DNA of 6,715 nt from assembly GCA_013298335.1 (NCBI GenBank), contig JAAFHI010000187.1:1-6715 (forward strand), in the 5' to 3' direction. Shown here piece by piece: positions 5,861 to 6,715 of this stretch. A program made the position numbers and the translations under genes. The notes below the pieces were generated by a model, which did no database searches, had not been told where the DNA came from, and was given only the letters and a program-made list of their open reading frames with translations. Position 1 is the stretch's first letter, and each line of letters opens with the position of its first letter. The stretch comes from Actinomycetota bacterium. Lineage in GTDB: Bacteria > Acidobacteriota > Blastocatellia > Chloracidobacteriales > Chloracidobacteriaceae.

Positions 5861-5898
5861 ACAGGTCCCGAAGCATGTGGCCCGGTACGGCGGTTTTT

Positions 5899-5922
5899 TG
5901 CGCGCAGGGTGCGCGCGGTCCA
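5899..5922 (+). repeat. Solo REP-like unit, identical to the pair at 3985-4050
   Basis: This 24-bp stretch is an exact copy of the right arm at 4027-4050: palindrome GCGCGCA GGG TGCGCGC (5900-5916) and tail GGTCCA (5917-5922). No inverted partner lies within the neighbouring bases. A run of six T's (5894-5899) precedes it. It stands 38 bp after the kinase stop and 27 bp before the DUF6463-like gene. Confidence 0.85.
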
Positions 5923-5949
5923 TGAAAAGCGAATGGAACCAATCTTCTG

Positions 5950-6321
5950 ATGCAGAAAACACTCCTCTCCATTGTTTCCGCCTGGTCGCTCCTTGCACTC
6001 GGGGGCGCCCATATTGCCTTTGGGCTCGTCAAGTTCAAAACCCCACTCCTCGAAGCCGCAAGGGAAGGATTCATCGGCAAGTTCAAAACACCGGAAATCC
6101 GCCGGACAGCCTTCTGGTTCGTCATATTCGGTATCCCGCTTCTGCTTGCCGGCCACGTCGCGGTACGGGCCGCCCTGAACTCCGATATCGGGCTCCTGCG
6201 AATCATTGGATTCTATGTCTTTGTGGTATCGGTGATTGGCGTCGTCGCGGTCCCGAAATCGCCATTCATTGCTTCGCTTGTCGTTTCCGTACTGCTTGTT
6301 TTGGCTGGCTACGGCTTTTGA
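5950..6321 (+). CDS. Small DUF6463-like integral membrane protein
   Basis: This is a 123-residue, strongly hydrophobic protein with four likely membrane helices at about 5-27, 53-72, 82-101 and 104-122. The motif GGAHIAFGL (18-26) in the first helix, the AREGFIG segment (37-43), RTAFWFVIFG (52-61) in the second helix and VPKSPF (101-106) before the last match my memory of the DUF6463 family. Its members are small four-helix inner-membrane proteins of unknown function. The ATG at 5950 has no clear Shine-Dalgarno sequence. The nearby ATGs at 5922 and 5933 are out of frame. It follows the kinase by 89 bp on the same strand, with a solo REP-like unit between. Its 3' end overlaps the next gene, on the opposite strand, by 13 bp. 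Coding is likely; the family name is from pattern memory only. Confidence 0.8.
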   Translation: MQKTLLSIVSAWSLLALGGAHIAFGLVKFKTPLLEAAREGFIGKFKTPEIRRTAFWFVIFGIPLLLAGHVAVRAALNSDIGLLRIIGFYVFVVSVIGVVAVPKSPFIASLVVSVLLVLAGYGF

Positions 6322-6677
6322 GAGCCGAAGACCCAGTTTGCAAGTGCATACAAAACGCTTGCCACGTAAAGGCACCCAAAGATTTGTTTGTTGTACCTTG
6401 CGAGAAATTCCGGGAGGTAGATATCGAAGTTGGCGCGTCGGTCCTGGGTGTACCTGGCAGCAACAGCGGTCAAGGGGCAACTCCAATGGTTCAGTGCAAG
6501 TATCAGCACCTCAACCAGTACGAGCCCCGCCAGAACCGCGGCGGCACGATGCTCGCGATACCAGGAAGCAATCGGGATGGCGAAGATGCAGCCGGCAAAG
6601 AAGGCCCAGGCCAGCGTGTGCAGAAACTTGATCGTTTTCAGCCTGCGACCAGTGGGGACCGAGCGTTGTTCGCGCAT
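6309..6677 (-). CDS. Small membrane protein of unknown function with a CPLT...NFDIYLP motif
   Basis: I cannot name a family. The 122-residue protein has a basic N terminus (MREQRSVPTGRRLK) and three likely membrane helices at about 17-38, 46-63 and 98-117. Between the second and third lies a polar segment with a conserved look: NHWSCPLT (63-70), then YTQDRRANFDIYLP (76-89) and LARYNK (92-97). The N-W-x-CPLT element recalls small bacterial membrane proteins such as the DUF2784 group, but the rest does not clearly match. The ATG at 6677 is chosen because AGGTGA stands 8 nt upstream. The frame extends four codons to a GTG at 6689, which lies within that Shine-Dalgarno sequence and is less likely. 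The gene overlaps the DUF6463-like gene tail to tail by 13 bp. It may be a single-gene unit with its promoter beyond the right edge. Confidence 0.72.
   Translation of the reverse strand: MREQRSVPTGRRLKTIKFLHTLAWAFFAGCIFAIPIASWYREHRAAAVLAGLVLVEVLILALNHWSCPLTAVAARYTQDRRANFDIYLPEFLARYNKQIFGCLYVASVLYALANWVFGSQKP
6312..6327. terminator. Small hairpin at the overlapping gene ends; weak terminator candidate
   Basis: CGGCT (6312-6316) pairs with AGCCG (6323-6327) around the loop TTTGAG, which holds the TGA stop of the + gene. The minus-strand gene's TAG (6311-6309) directly adjoins it. The stem is only 5 bp and no T-run follows, so termination is uncertain. Confidence 0.25.
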
Positions 6678-6685
6678 GTTTCGAG

Positions 6686-6691
6686 TCACCT
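6686..6691 (-). promoter_or_regulatory. Ribosome binding site deciding the start at 6677
   Basis: The minus strand reads AGGTGA, 8 nt before the ATG at 6677-6675. The alternative GTG start at 6689 is part of this site, which argues for the inner ATG. Confidence 0.55.
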
Positions 6692-6715
6692 ACGTTCGAA
6701 CTCACCGGACTGCGG

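Noticed and set aside
5623..6486. 287-codon minus-strand open frame across the kinase end and the DUF6463-like gene
   Set aside because: It runs antisense to two better-supported genes and through the REP-like unit, and its composition is typical of a shadow frame.
1..6715. Defence island, phage or integrative element
   Set aside because: There are no recombinase, transposase, toxin, nuclease or attachment-site signals, and the genes read as ordinary chromosomal ones.

Overview
The window looks like an ordinary chromosomal stretch from a fairly GC-rich, environmental Gram-negative bacterium. My best guess is Acidobacteriota, possibly Blastocatellia. The main basis is the receptor kinase: its outer domain (an IQKMRNGKPF stretch, then LLFPTPKRNNGSA) and its end (VVYRLEIKHR) resemble kinases I associate with that group from memory. 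Verrucomicrobiota or Planctomycetota cannot be excluded. I see no transposase, integrase, phage gene, tRNA, rRNA or CRISPR array.

Layout from left to right. The 3' part of an unrecognised gene (+, ends 866) stops inside a heptamer repeat. A FGE-sulfatase/SUMF1-fold protein follows (+, 943-1893). A LysR-type regulator (-, 2127-3020) runs convergent to it and also stops inside the same heptamer family, reading the other way. The gap between these two holds a compact inverted-repeat element. A 261-bp divergent intergenic region (3021-3281) carries degenerate nonamers in two facing clusters, then a dyad and the ribosome-binding site of a SRAP (YedK/HMCES) abasic-site protein (+, 3282-3974). A perfect 24-bp inverted pair of REP-like units separates SRAP from a transmembrane Ser/Thr kinase with a DUF4384-like outer domain (+, 4067-5860). 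One solo copy of the same REP-like unit lies between the kinase and a DUF6463-like membrane protein (+, 5950-6321). That gene overlaps, tail to tail, a second small membrane protein (-, 6309-6677).

The genes do not form one evident pathway. The kinase and the SUMF1-fold protein are typical of signalling-rich genomes. SRAP protects abasic sites in single-stranded DNA. The LysR regulator may act on the divergent SRAP gene or on itself, but nothing here shows it. No gap between genes exceeds 300 bases.

The most unusual content lies between the genes: four distinct small repeat or inverted-repeat families in under 7 kb, several touching stop codons or start regions. I found no convincing new multi-gene system. 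The repeats are the best candidates for something little described. Two start sites were moved inward from the longest open frames: SRAP to 3282, because the catalytic Cys must be residue 2, and the kinase to 4067, because the upstream codons are only the repeat read through.
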